This document shows, one piece after another, positions 1-5,579 of a DNA stretch of 16,821 bases (the stretch's first letter is position 1; each line of letters begins with the position of its first letter). The DNA is from Nanobdellota archaeon. GTDB taxonomy: Archaea > Nanobdellota > Nanobdellia > Pacearchaeales > GW2011-AR1. A program made the position numbers and the translations under genes. Under the pieces are notes generated by a model. That model saw only the letters and a list, made by a program, of their open reading frames with translations, did not search any database and had not been told where the DNA came from. The stretch lies in the NCBI GenBank assembly GCA_030640395.1, contig DAOWJK010000047.1, positions 1 to 16,821 on the forward strand, given 5' to 3'.

Positions 1-36
1 TGCTTTAAAGCAGTGGTATCCTCGCCGTGGATGTAA
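1..36 (+). CDS. Possible C-terminal tail of an upstream gene (ABC permease?), partial
   Basis: Frame 1 is open from the window edge and ends at TAA 34-36, giving the tail CFKAVVSSPWM. The spacing K-A, four residues, P resembles the extreme C-terminus of FtsX/MacB-type permeases (KA-x4-P-x-EAL), and the next gene is a LolD/MacB-class ATPase, the usual partner of such a permease. Eleven residues are too few to establish this. The end would overlap or abut the start of the ATPase gene. Confidence 0.25.
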   Translation, partial: CFKAVVSSPWM

Positions 37-50
37 TGAAAGAAAAATCA

Positions 51-734
51 ATGATTAAAATTAATAAAATAGAAAGGTATTATAAAACAGGACAAGTTAT
101 AGTGAAAGCTCTGAATGGAGTTAGTTTTGAGATAAAAAAAGGAGAGTTTATTGCAATTATGGGAGCAAGTGGGAGCGGGAAAACCACAATATTGAGAATT
201 CTTGGGTTGCTTGATAAACCAACTAAAGGAGAATATACTATTAATAACCTTAATGTAGTTGATTTTCCAGAAGAGGAAAGAAGTTATTATAGATTAACTC
301 AGCTTGGTTATGTTTTTCAGGATTATGCATTGATTAATGAAATGACTGCTGCTGAAAATGTTTATATTTTATCACTTATGGAAGGGAAATCAAAAAAAGA
401 ATCTATTTCTATATCCAGAGAAGCTTTGGAGAATGTGGGTCTTGGAGATAAATTAAATCGAATTCCAGACCAGCTTTCTGGTGGGGAAAAACAAAGGGTT
501 GCTGTTGCCAGAGCCATAGCCAAGAAGCCAAAAATCCTGTTTGCAGATGAACCTTGTGCAAATCTAGATACTCACACATCTGAACAAGTTTTAGAAGTTT
601 TAAAGACACTTAATAAAAAGTTCGGGCAAACAATTGTGATGGTCACACACGAACCATGGCATACTAAATATGTTTCAAGCATAATAAAATTAAAAGATGG
701 TTTGATTGTTAGTGATAAAAAATTAAGGAAATAG
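51..734 (+). CDS. ABC transporter ATP-binding protein, LolD/MacB-like
   Basis: ATPase subunit of an ABC transporter, cytoplasmic and membrane-associated. From the ATG at 51 (MIKINKIERYY) it is 227 residues, the normal length of the LolD/MacB/FtsE class. Visible motifs are Walker A GASGSGKT (about 38-45), Q-loop FQDY (about 89-92), signature LSGGEKQR (about 142-149), Walker B ILFADEP with catalytic Glu (about 162-168) and H-loop VTHEP (about 198-202). In-frame GTG 27 and ATG 36 are alternative starts; 51 was preferred because the family fold begins at once there. This class usually works with an FtsX/MacB-type permease in lipoprotein, peptide or drug export, and a permease gene may end just upstream. 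The substrate cannot be told. Base composition is A+T rich. Confidence 0.9.
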   Translation: MIKINKIERYYKTGQVIVKALNGVSFEIKKGEFIAIMGASGSGKTTILRILGLLDKPTKGEYTINNLNVVDFPEEERSYYRLTQLGYVFQDYALINEMTAAENVYILSLMEGKSKKESISISREALENVGLGDKLNRIPDQLSGGEKQRVAVARAIAKKPKILFADEPCANLDTHTSEQVLEVLKTLNKKFGQTIVMVTHEPWHTKYVSSIIKLKDGLIVSDKKLRK

Positions 735-762
735 TATCAACAAAAATATTTGGGATATATAA

Positions 763-771
763 TTTTAAATA
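763..771 (+). promoter_or_regulatory. TATA box of GIY-YIG gene
   Basis: TTTTAAATA is centred 26 bases before the ATG at 793. This places the transcription start at or next to the start codon (leaderless mRNA). Confidence 0.5.
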
Positions 772-792
772 ATTAATTTTTTTGGTTTTATT

Positions 793-1041
793 ATGAAAAC
801 CAAATGGTATGTTTATATTCTTGAATGTCAGGATGGTTCGTTTTATACTGGTGTTACAAATGATTTAGATAAAAGAATGAAAGTGCATACAGAGGGAAAA
901 GGAAGCAAATATGTTTGCCAAAAGGGATTTAAGAAATTGCTTCGGGCGAAGTTGTGCAAGGACAAATCTGATGCGTGCAAGTGCGAGTATGAAATAAAAC
1001 AATTGCCGAGGAAGGAGAAGTTGGGTTGGTTTTCGCAGTAA
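793..1041 (+). CDS. GIY-YIG nuclease superfamily protein (UPF0213/YhbQ-like)
   Basis: Small single-domain GIY-YIG protein of 82 residues, the normal size of the stand-alone UPF0213 group. WYVYILECQDGSFYTGVTND (5-24) contains the paired VYI...YTG strands that define the family. It is followed by Arg28 in DLDKRMKVH and by the EYEIKQL helix (about 65-71), which carries the metal-binding Glu of the active site. The C-terminus KEKLGWF is typical of the family. Family members are presumed DNA nucleases, perhaps in repair; the role of the archaeal stand-alone forms is unsettled. The start is fixed by a TATA box 26 bases upstream. Confidence 0.88.
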   Translation: MKTKWYVYILECQDGSFYTGVTNDLDKRMKVHTEGKGSKYVCQKGFKKLLRAKLCKDKSDACKCEYEIKQLPRKEKLGWFSQ

Positions 1042-1045
1042 TTAG

Positions 1046-1056
1046 TTTTATAAAAG
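1046..1056 (+). promoter_or_regulatory. TATA box of 27-residue basic ORF
   Basis: TTTTATAAAAG begins five bases after the GIY-YIG stop codon and is centred about 25 bases before the ATG at 1076, as expected for a leaderless archaeal mRNA. Confidence 0.5.
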
Positions 1057-1075
1057 AGAATTCTATTTTAATTAA

Positions 1076-1159
1076 ATGGCAAGAAAAAGACCAAAGAGAA
1101 ATAAGAAACGGGGAATGGAAAAACGGCTAAAAAGTGGGAGAAAGGTTAAGACGAAATAA
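1076..1159 (+). CDS. Very small, highly basic protein (27 aa)
   Basis: Open frame ATG 1076 to TAA 1157-1159, 27 residues, starting MARKRPKRNKKRGMEKRL. It is almost entirely Lys/Arg with no hydrophobic core, so it could only act by binding nucleic acid or ribosome. In size and charge it resembles very short archaeal/eukaryotic ribosomal peptides such as eL41, but I cannot align it to one. A TATA box 25 bases upstream of this exact ATG supports it being a leaderless gene. It lies between the GIY-YIG gene and the helicase leader, all on the same strand. It could be a chance frame in an A-rich spacer. Confidence 0.45.
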   Translation: MARKRPKRNKKRGMEKRLKSGRKVKTK

Positions 1160-1229
1160 AGAATAGGTTGTTAAAAAAGTTATTCTGCTCAAATTCTTAT
1201 CTGCAATTTTAAATCCAAATCCGACAGCC

Positions 1230-1236
1230 TTATAAA
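1230..1236 (+). promoter_or_regulatory. TATA box upstream of helicase leader
   Basis: TTATAAA is the best TATA box ahead of the helicase. At normal spacing it starts transcription near 1259-1260, giving the helicase mRNA a leader of about 79 bases instead of the leaderless form seen for most genes here. Confidence 0.45.
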
Positions 1237-1262
1237 CCATTAATTTCCTTTAATATTATTAT

Positions 1263-1352
1263 ATGCTGAAAGTTCTTGACGCAATGTCGCAAAGGGCTTT
1301 GTGTTCAAGATTAATTCTTGATAAAAATATATTAGAAAATGAAAACATTTAG
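1263..1352 (+). CDS. Possible upstream ORF overlapping the helicase start (29 aa)
   Basis: ATG 1263 opens 29 codons (MLKVLDAMSQ...) ending in TAG 1350-1352, past the helicase ATG at 1339 and in a different frame. Its ATG falls 3-4 bases after the transcription start predicted from TATA 1230-1236, so it would be the first start codon ribosomes meet on the mRNA. The helicase ATG itself has no visible Shine-Dalgarno site. This could be a regulatory upstream ORF; chance is possible. Confidence 0.3.
   Translation: MLKVLDAMSQRALCSRLILDKNILENENI
1273..1321 (+). promoter_or_regulatory. Helicase leader with alternative hairpins
   Basis: TCAAGA at 1305-1310 can pair with TCTTGA at 1316-1321 (6-bp stem, 5-base loop). 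It can also pair with TCTTGA at 1274-1279. The two pairings exclude each other. Both lie in the predicted 79-base leader of the RNA helicase. Confidence 0.35.
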
Positions 1353-2679
1353 AGAACTCGGATTAAGCCGTGAGTTTGTGTCAGTGCTTGAGAAAGCCAG
1401 GATTACAACTCCTTTGGAAATTCAGGAAAAGACAATTCCTTTAGTGCTGGCTGGGCGTGATGTGATTGGAGGTTCTGCAACAGGTTCTGGAAAGACACTC
1501 GCATTTGTGTCAGGAATTATTGAAAATTTGGAGCAGAATGGAAGAGTTCAGGCGTTGATTTTAACACCGACCAGAGAACTTGCAGAGCAGATTGCTGATT
1601 CAATTAAGAAATTTTCCAGGCACAGGAAATTAAATGTTCTTTCTGTTTATGGCGGGGTTAATATTCAGAACCAAATCAGGCGGTTACAGGATACAGATGT
1701 TGTCGTCGGAACTCCTGGAAGGATTTTGGATCATTTGAGCAGGAGAACTTTGAATTTGAGAGGGGTTAAGTTTCTTGTTTTAGATGAGGTGGATAGAATG
1801 TTTGACATGGGTTTTCAGATTGATGTTAAAAAAATTTTAAGGGAATGCCCAAAGCAAAGGCAGACAATGCTTTTTTCAGCGACCATATCGTCGGGAATAG
1901 ACAATCTGGCTAAAATGTACACTAAAAAACCTGTGGAGGTTTCTGTTAGGTCGCATGTGGACCCGTCCAAACTTAAACAGGTTTACTATGATGTGCCTGA
2001 CGGTTTGAAGTTTTCATTGTTTGTTCATTTGTTGAAAAAGGAGAAAGGCGATTTAATTATGGTGTTTTGCGGGACAAGACGCAATGTTGATTTTGTTGTG
2101 AATAATTTAATTCATCTTGGAATTAAGGCAAAGGCGATTCATGGGGGCATGGTTCAAAATAAAAGAAATAAAGTTTTGCATGAGTTTGACAGCAAGGGCG
2201 GTGTAAATATTCTGGTGTGCACTGATGTTGCAGCGAGAGGGCTTGATATTCAGGGAGTGAGCCATGTGTATAATTATGATTTGCCGAAGACAAGTGAAGA
2301 ATATATTCATAGAATTGGCAGGACTGCACGGGTTGGAAAACAGGGAATTACAATTAGTATTTTGTGTAGTAGGGATTATGATAATTTTAATAATATTCAA
2401 AGAGATGAAAAGTTAAAGATTACAGCAATGCCTTTGCCGTTAATTGAAAGAATTAGAATAATTGTTGAAGACAGAAAAAATTTTAGAAGAGGTGGAAATC
2501 AAAAAGGTTTTAGAAATACACCACGAAGAAATCAGAGACCAAGAGTGAGTTCCAGAGTAGGAATTTTTAATAAAAAAAGAAAGCCGTCTTTTAACAGAGG
2601 AAGAGCAAATAATAAGAAACAAGTTTCACGAGGGAGAAAAAATAGTTTTAGGAGAAAGGAGGATAGAAGGAGAAATTAA
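1339..2679 (+). CDS. DEAD-box ATP-dependent RNA helicase
   Basis: Unwinds or remodels RNA using ATP, probably in ribosome assembly or mRNA turnover. The 446-residue protein has the full two-RecA-domain core: FRELGLS and the Q-motif region (PLEIQ 25-29), motif I ATGSGKT (47-53), Ia PTREL (77-81), Ib TPGR (125-128), II DEVD (149-152), III SAT (180-182), IV/V HGG (268-270) and TDVAARGLD (295-303), VI HRIGRTAR (324-331). Residues from about 375 to the end form an Arg/Lys/Asn/Gly-rich disordered tail that likely binds RNA. Motif II reads DEVD instead of DEAD; the catalytic Asp-Glu are intact. Transcription appears to start about 79 bases upstream, in a leader with a short ORF and alternative hairpins. 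A T7 run follows the stop codon. Confidence 0.95.
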   Translation: MKTFRELGLSREFVSVLEKARITTPLEIQEKTIPLVLAGRDVIGGSATGSGKTLAFVSGIIENLEQNGRVQALILTPTRELAEQIADSIKKFSRHRKLNVLSVYGGVNIQNQIRRLQDTDVVVGTPGRILDHLSRRTLNLRGVKFLVLDEVDRMFDMGFQIDVKKILRECPKQRQTMLFSATISSGIDNLAKMYTKKPVEVSVRSHVDPSKLKQVYYDVPDGLKFSLFVHLLKKEKGDLIMVFCGTRRNVDFVVNNLIHLGIKAKAIHGGMVQNKRNKVLHEFDSKGGVNILVCTDVAARGLDIQGVSHVYNYDLPKTSEEYIHRIGRTARVGKQGITISILCSRDYDNFNNIQRDEKLKITAMPLPLIERIRIIVEDRKNFRRGGNQKGFRNTPRRNQRPRVSSRVGIFNKKRKPSFNRGRANNKKQVSRGRKNSFRRKEDRRRN

Positions 2680-2697
2680 ATTTGAATAATTAAAATA

Positions 2698-2713
2698 TTT
2701 TTTTAATTCTTTC
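2698..2713 (+). terminator. T-rich terminator after helicase
   Basis: A run of seven T (2698-2704) followed by a second T-rich patch lies about 20 bases after the helicase stop. Archaeal RNA polymerase terminates at such T-runs without a hairpin. Confidence 0.35.
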
Positions 2714-2755
2714 TATTATTTAAGGGAATATTAAACAAATTGCAAAATAAAAATA

Positions 2756-2764
2756 TTTATAAAT
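2756..2764 (+). promoter_or_regulatory. TATA box of 274-aa membrane protein
   Basis: TTTATAAAT is centred 26 bases before the ATG at 2786, indicating a leaderless transcript. Confidence 0.55.
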
Positions 2765-2785
2765 CTCTATTTCTTTTAATTCAAA

Positions 2786-3610
2786 ATGAAAAAGAGTTGT
2801 GTAGTATTCTTGTTTGTGCTGTTGTTGGCAATGCCTTTGATGATGGCAGTGAGTACTGAAGTGAAAATCAAGACAGCCCCGTTTTCAGAAGTTCAGATGG
2901 TTGTTTATGATGCAGGCATAGAGGTCTTTACTCTTTTGGAGCGTTATATTGGGAATTCAGATAAATATGGGGATATTAGCCACGACTTTGACATAGCTGA
3001 CGATATTTTTCATTTGAAAGTTTTTGTAAAAAGAGATGGCGAGACCCTTGTTTCCGGAGAAAAATTTTTAGATAATCCTTCTGGAGGATTTGTTTATCTG
3101 GAAGCTGCTCCTAAAAATTTTGAGTTGATTCCGACGCCAGGATTTGAGAACGGAACAGCAATAGTTAACGAGACAAATGCAGCAGAAGTAAATAAAACAG
3201 AAGTTAATGAAACAGAAGATGACAAAGTTTCTAAAACTATTGGTTTTTCAGTTTTTGGTGAGCAAGGGATTTTATCAAAAAAGCATTTTTATTATGTTGG
3301 AGGATTTTTATTTTTAATTATTATTATTGGATTTGTTGCGGCTAGTATTAAGCATAAAATGAATTCAAGTCCAAGAAATATTAAAGTTAAGAAATTAAGT
3401 GAGATGCAAGAAGAGAGAAAAGAAAATTTAGAGGATAAAGGAGAGGATATTAAAGATTATAAGCAAGTCATAGAAGATGCAGAGAGGAAAATTGCAGAAG
3501 CTCAGGCAGATATTAAGAAGATTAAGAATAATGAGAAGATAAAAGAAATGAAGAAAAAGATTGAAGATGACGAATCTGAGTTGAACAGACTGAAAGAGGG
3601 AAGAGATTAG
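2786..3610 (+). CDS. Secreted-domain membrane protein with cytoplasmic coiled coil, unknown function
   Basis: 274 residues that I do not recognise as a named family. Order of parts: signal peptide (1-about 22, KKSCVVFLFVLLLAMPLMMA); an extracytoplasmic, probably beta-sandwich domain (about 24-115); a linker (about 118-148) holding four N-x-T sequons (NGT, NET, NKT, NET); one transmembrane helix (about 168-188, FYYVGGFLFLIIIIGFVAAS); and a charged Lys/Glu coiled coil to the C-terminus (about 200-274). This is a type I topology. The sequon cluster suggests an N-glycosylated stalk, since archaea glycosylate N-x-S/T. The start is set by a TATA box 26 bases upstream. The stop codon lies inside the first copy of a 35-base direct repeat. 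Possible roles are surface sensing or envelope scaffolding; function is not inferable. Confidence 0.8.
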   Translation: MKKSCVVFLFVLLLAMPLMMAVSTEVKIKTAPFSEVQMVVYDAGIEVFTLLERYIGNSDKYGDISHDFDIADDIFHLKVFVKRDGETLVSGEKFLDNPSGGFVYLEAAPKNFELIPTPGFENGTAIVNETNAAEVNKTEVNETEDDKVSKTIGFSVFGEQGILSKKHFYYVGGFLFLIIIIGFVAASIKHKMNSSPRNIKVKKLSEMQEERKENLEDKGEDIKDYKQVIEDAERKIAEAQADIKKIKNNEKIKEMKKKIEDDESELNRLKEGRD

Positions 3611-3641
3611 TTGTTTTCTATTATAATAATCTTTAAAAATT
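3607..3641 (+). repeat. 35-base direct repeat, copy 1
   Basis: Exactly the same 35 bases recur at 4609-4643 (begins TTAGTTGTTTTCTATTATAA). This copy includes the TAG stop of the gene ending at 3610 and a TATA-like TTTAAAAA. The two copies bracket the methyltransferase gene and two copies of the hairpin repeat. Confidence 0.9.
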
Positions 3642-3642
3642 T

Positions 3643-3700
3643 GAAAGAAACCTAAGCCAAGTGGGCGATTTCTTTATATCACTCGACGGAAATCGCAGGC
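3643..3700 (-). repeat. Dispersed hairpin repeat, copy A (short form)
   Basis: Core stem GCGATTTC (3665-3672) and GAAATCGC (3689-3696) encloses the 16-base loop TTTATATCACTCGACG. Flank GTGGGC is shared with copies at 12.6 and 16.6 kb. The A/G-rich linker and one arm of the second hairpin are missing here. Strand given is the orientation in which downstream genes of most copies lie; either strand could be the functional one. A TATA-like AATAAAAG lies about 25-30 bases upstream on the minus strand, and another in the direct repeat on the plus strand. Confidence 0.75.
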
Positions 3701-3719
3701 AGACAAGAAGTAGTTTCTT

Positions 3720-4472
3720 TTATTTTTTCTTTCCAATATACCATTGTGCTTTATACCCTGATACAATTTCATATTTTCCGCTTTTAATTTTTTTAATTAA
3801 TAATTGGGGTGGCTCAAAATCATTTCCCATTAGCATAAATATTCCATTTGGTTTTAAATAATTAGTTATATTTTTCCATAATGTTGGCATTTCTTCATAA
3901 TTAAAATAACTATTTGAAGCAAAGGAAAAAATACTAAAAATTACATCAAATTTATTATTAAGTTTTAAATTAGAAATATTTTGTTTGACAAATTTACATT
4001 TCTTTAATTCATTTTTCAGTTTCGCTTTAGAAAGCATTTCTTTTGAAAAATCCAATAGAGTGATATTTTTATACCCCATTTTTACTAAAGGTACTGAAGA
4101 AATTCCGCTACCTGCTCCTAAATCCAATATTTTTGCGTCTTTTGATATTTTAGATTTATTAAATAAGAATTTTGCTGCCTTGGAATTTCTTGACCCAATC
4201 TTATCATCATAAATTTCAGCAAATTTATCGTAAAACTTTCTCATTTCATCTTTTGTATAATTTGTTGGCAAAAATAACGGGATTGTTATTGAAAGATAAA
4301 CTTTATAATGATGGTTTTTTCCGTCTATTCTTGTACTTAAAAACATAATATTTTTTGGCAAATTTTTAATCAATATCCATGCAGGTCTTCTCTTAGAAGT
4401 TTTGTCGTAGGTAAATTTAGTATTTTTTGGCACTTCTTTTCCTGAAAAAGATTTCTTAATTTTAATTTGCAT
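3720..4472 (-). CDS. Class I SAM-dependent methyltransferase
   Basis: 250 residues. Rossmann-type methyltransferase domain from about 80: FYDKFAEIYDD, SAM-binding motif I ILDLGAGSG (115-123), acidic motif II end LLDFSKEML (139-147, Asp141 for the ribose), and FDVIFSIFSF as motif IV region. The first 75 residues are a separate Lys-rich segment I do not recognise, perhaps a substrate-binding or dimerisation part. The methyl acceptor is unknown; the fold is used for small molecules, tRNA and protein alike. The start is well fixed: TATA TTTAAA (4495-4501) lies 26 bases before the ATG. The gene is visibly more A+T rich than its neighbours and sits in a roughly 1-kb cassette bounded by an exact 35-base direct repeat, suggesting acquisition. 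Confidence 0.88.
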   Translation of the reverse strand: MQIKIKKSFSGKEVPKNTKFTYDKTSKRRPAWILIKNLPKNIMFLSTRIDGKNHHYKVYLSITIPLFLPTNYTKDEMRKFYDKFAEIYDDKIGSRNSKAAKFLFNKSKISKDAKILDLGAGSGISSVPLVKMGYKNITLLDFSKEMLSKAKLKNELKKCKFVKQNISNLKLNNKFDVIFSIFSFASNSYFNYEEMPTLWKNITNYLKPNGIFMLMGNDFEPPQLLIKKIKSGKYEIVSGYKAQWYIGKKK

Positions 4473-4494
4473 TATAATATTTTAATAAAATTAT

Positions 4495-4501
4495 CCTTTA
4501 A
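4495..4501 (-). promoter_or_regulatory. TATA box of methyltransferase gene
   Basis: On the minus strand CTATTTAAAGG is centred 26 bases before the ATG at 4472. Transcription would therefore begin at the start codon, and hairpin-repeat copy B lies upstream of this promoter. Confidence 0.55.
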
Positions 4502-4552
4502 ATAGTTTTTGAAAAAACTCGTTCGGGTTATTAATATTCAACTTTATCCCTA

Positions 4553-4590
4553 CCACGAAATCGCTCACAACCCGAGATGGAAATCGCATA
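4553..4590 (-). repeat. Dispersed hairpin repeat, copy B (degenerate)
   Basis: GAAATCGC at 4580-4587, preceded by CCCGAGATG, matches the right half of the 7.2-kb copy. The left arm is replaced by a second GAAATCGC in direct orientation (4557-4564), so the usual stem cannot form. An alternative 7-bp stem is TCGGGTT (4523-4529) with AACCCGA (4569-4575). Confidence 0.5.
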
Positions 4591-4608
4591 AGAGAAGTGC
4601 CTCTTAAT

Positions 4609-4643
4609 TTAGTTGTTTTCTATTATAATAATCTTTAAAAATT
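4609..4643 (+). repeat. 35-base direct repeat, copy 2
   Basis: Identical over 35 bases to 3607-3641, spaced 1002 bases apart. It contains TTTAAAAA (4634-4641), which is positioned as a plus-strand TATA box for a transcript starting near 4663. Confidence 0.9.
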
Positions 4644-4662
4644 AATTAAAATATCTTTCTTA

Positions 4663-4745
4663 AGTCAAACATTCTCTGTAAGATTTGCAGTCAGAGAATA
4701 TTTTCCACTCCTAACATGCGGTGTCGCCCTAACAGGGTCATTTTT
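4663..4745 (+). ncRNA. Candidate small structured RNA
   Basis: This stretch has no ORF of note but has RNA-like structure. It holds a perfect 8-bp stem ATTCTCTG/CAGAGAAT (4671-4678 with 4692-4699, 13-base loop) and a short hairpin CCCT-AAC-AGGG (4727-4737), followed closely by TTTTT (4741-4745), like an intrinsic terminator. A TATA-like TTTAAAAA lies 26 bases before the 5' end. It belongs to no RNA family I recognise. Read on the minus strand, its 3' part resembles the second dispersed repeat family seen at 12.0 kb. Confidence 0.35.
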
Positions 4746-4762
4746 GAAAAGATATTAGTATA

Positions 4763-4771
4763 TTTTAAATA
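4763..4771 (+). promoter_or_regulatory. TATA box of VanZ-like gene
   Basis: TTTTAAATA is centred 26 bases upstream of the ATG at 4793, giving a leaderless mRNA. Confidence 0.55.
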
Positions 4772-4792
4772 GTGTAATTTCAAAAACAACTT

Positions 4793-5182
4793 ATGATAAC
4801 CTGGTTTGAGGAGCATAATAAATTATCCTGGCTGATTACAATTTTTGGGGCAGTGATGATTTTTTATTTGTCTTCGATTTCTTATGTTCCTTCTGTTGGA
4901 AAAATAGAGGTAAACTTAATATCAATGCTTTATCATGTTTCTGCTTTTTTTTGTTTTGCTTTTTTCCTGTTTATTTCTGCTAGAAAAATAAATTATATTT
5001 TTGCTTTAACAATTATCACAGCAATTTTTTATGGACTTTTAGACGAGGTTCATCAGCTTTTTGTTGCAGGAAGGTTCTGCACTTTTCCTGATTTTCTCCT
5101 CGATACAACAGGGATTTTGTTTGCTTCTATGATTTATTTCATTTCTATAAAGTATAGACAAATAAGAATTCAAAAGCTTTAA
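4793..5182 (+). CDS. VanZ-like family membrane protein
   Basis: 129-residue integral membrane protein with about four transmembrane helices (roughly 13-30, 42-61, 67-85, 104-119). Family hallmarks are visible: His48 in the second helix (LYHVSAF), the DEVHQLFVAGR motif (84-94) and Asp100/Asp104 with Gly107 in PDFLLDTTGI. Length matches single-domain VanZ proteins. VanZ itself lowers sensitivity to teicoplanin in Gram-positive bacteria. In an archaeon the role is unknown, presumably in the lipid or envelope domain. Promoter and start are well placed. The next gene follows after 48 bases and has its own Shine-Dalgarno site. Confidence 0.85.
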   Translation: MITWFEEHNKLSWLITIFGAVMIFYLSSISYVPSVGKIEVNLISMLYHVSAFFCFAFFLFISARKINYIFALTIITAIFYGLLDEVHQLFVAGRFCTFPDFLLDTTGILFASMIYFISIKYRQIRIQKL

Positions 5183-5221
5183 AAAAGAAGTTTGCTTTTT
5201 GGTTTTATCTAAATTAAATAT

Positions 5222-5226
5222 GAGGT
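5222..5226 (+). promoter_or_regulatory. Shine-Dalgarno site of acidic protein gene
   Basis: GAGGT, complementary to the 3' end of archaeal 16S rRNA, ends four bases before the ATG at 5231. It decides for this start over the out-of-frame ATG at 5220. Confidence 0.5.
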
Positions 5227-5230
5227 TAAA

Positions 5231-5518
5231 ATGGAAGAAGAAACAAACAAAACAAATGAATCGCCTGCAGAAGAGATTAGTGTTCCAGTGAGTGAAGATT
5301 CTGCACCTGAAAGTGTACCTTCTGATGAGGGCAACGAAACTTCAGACAAGACAAAGGAAGAAGAGCCTGCTGAAGAACCTGCAGAAGTGCCGAGTGAGGA
5401 ACCTGAAGAAGTTCCAGAACCAGAAACTCCTGAAGTTGATGAGAAGGAAGAGCCTGCTGAATCTGAAGAACCAGCTGAAGAAGTTGATGAACCTAAAGAA
5501 ACAGAAGATTCAGAATAA
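5231..5518 (+). CDS. Acidic, low-complexity, disordered protein
   Basis: 95 residues composed almost wholly of Glu, Pro, Ala, Ser, Val, Thr, Asp and Lys, with no Phe, Tyr, Trp, Cys, His or Leu. Degenerate EEPAEEP / EEPEEVPEPE repeats run from about residue 44 to 90. There is no signal peptide or membrane segment, so it would be a strongly negative, unfolded cytoplasmic protein. Comparable acidic tails serve as chaperone-like or nucleic-acid-mimicking linkers, but nothing here shows a function. The frame is supported by a GAGGT Shine-Dalgarno site and by absence of stops despite the repeats. The overlapping +1 frame is Lys/Leu-rich and is a by-product of the repeat. Confidence 0.65.
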   Translation: MEEETNKTNESPAEEISVPVSEDSAPESVPSDEGNETSDKTKEEEPAEEPAEVPSEEPEEVPEPETPEVDEKEEPAESEEPAEEVDEPKETEDSE

Positions 5519-5550
5519 ACAGGTTAATAAAATTTTTATTTTGCAACAAA

Positions 5551-5558
5551 TTTATATA
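5551..5558 (+). promoter_or_regulatory. TATA box of metzincin gene
   Basis: TTTATATA is centred 25 bases before the ATG at 5580. Confidence 0.55.
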
Positions 5559-5579
5559 GTGTTTTGAAATAGACACGAT

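Noticed and set aside
1790..1801. Inactive helicase because motif II is DEVD
   Set aside because: The Asp-Glu pair needed for Mg-ATP and the final Asp are kept, and all other motifs are intact; Val for Ala is a mild change.
3643..4590. CRISPR array
   Set aside because: The repeats are single, kilobases apart and lack regular spacers or cas genes.
5292..5567. 91-residue Lys/Leu-rich ORF overlapping the acidic protein
   Set aside because: It is the +1 shadow of the acidic repeat, lacks a Shine-Dalgarno site and has the biased composition such a shadow gives.
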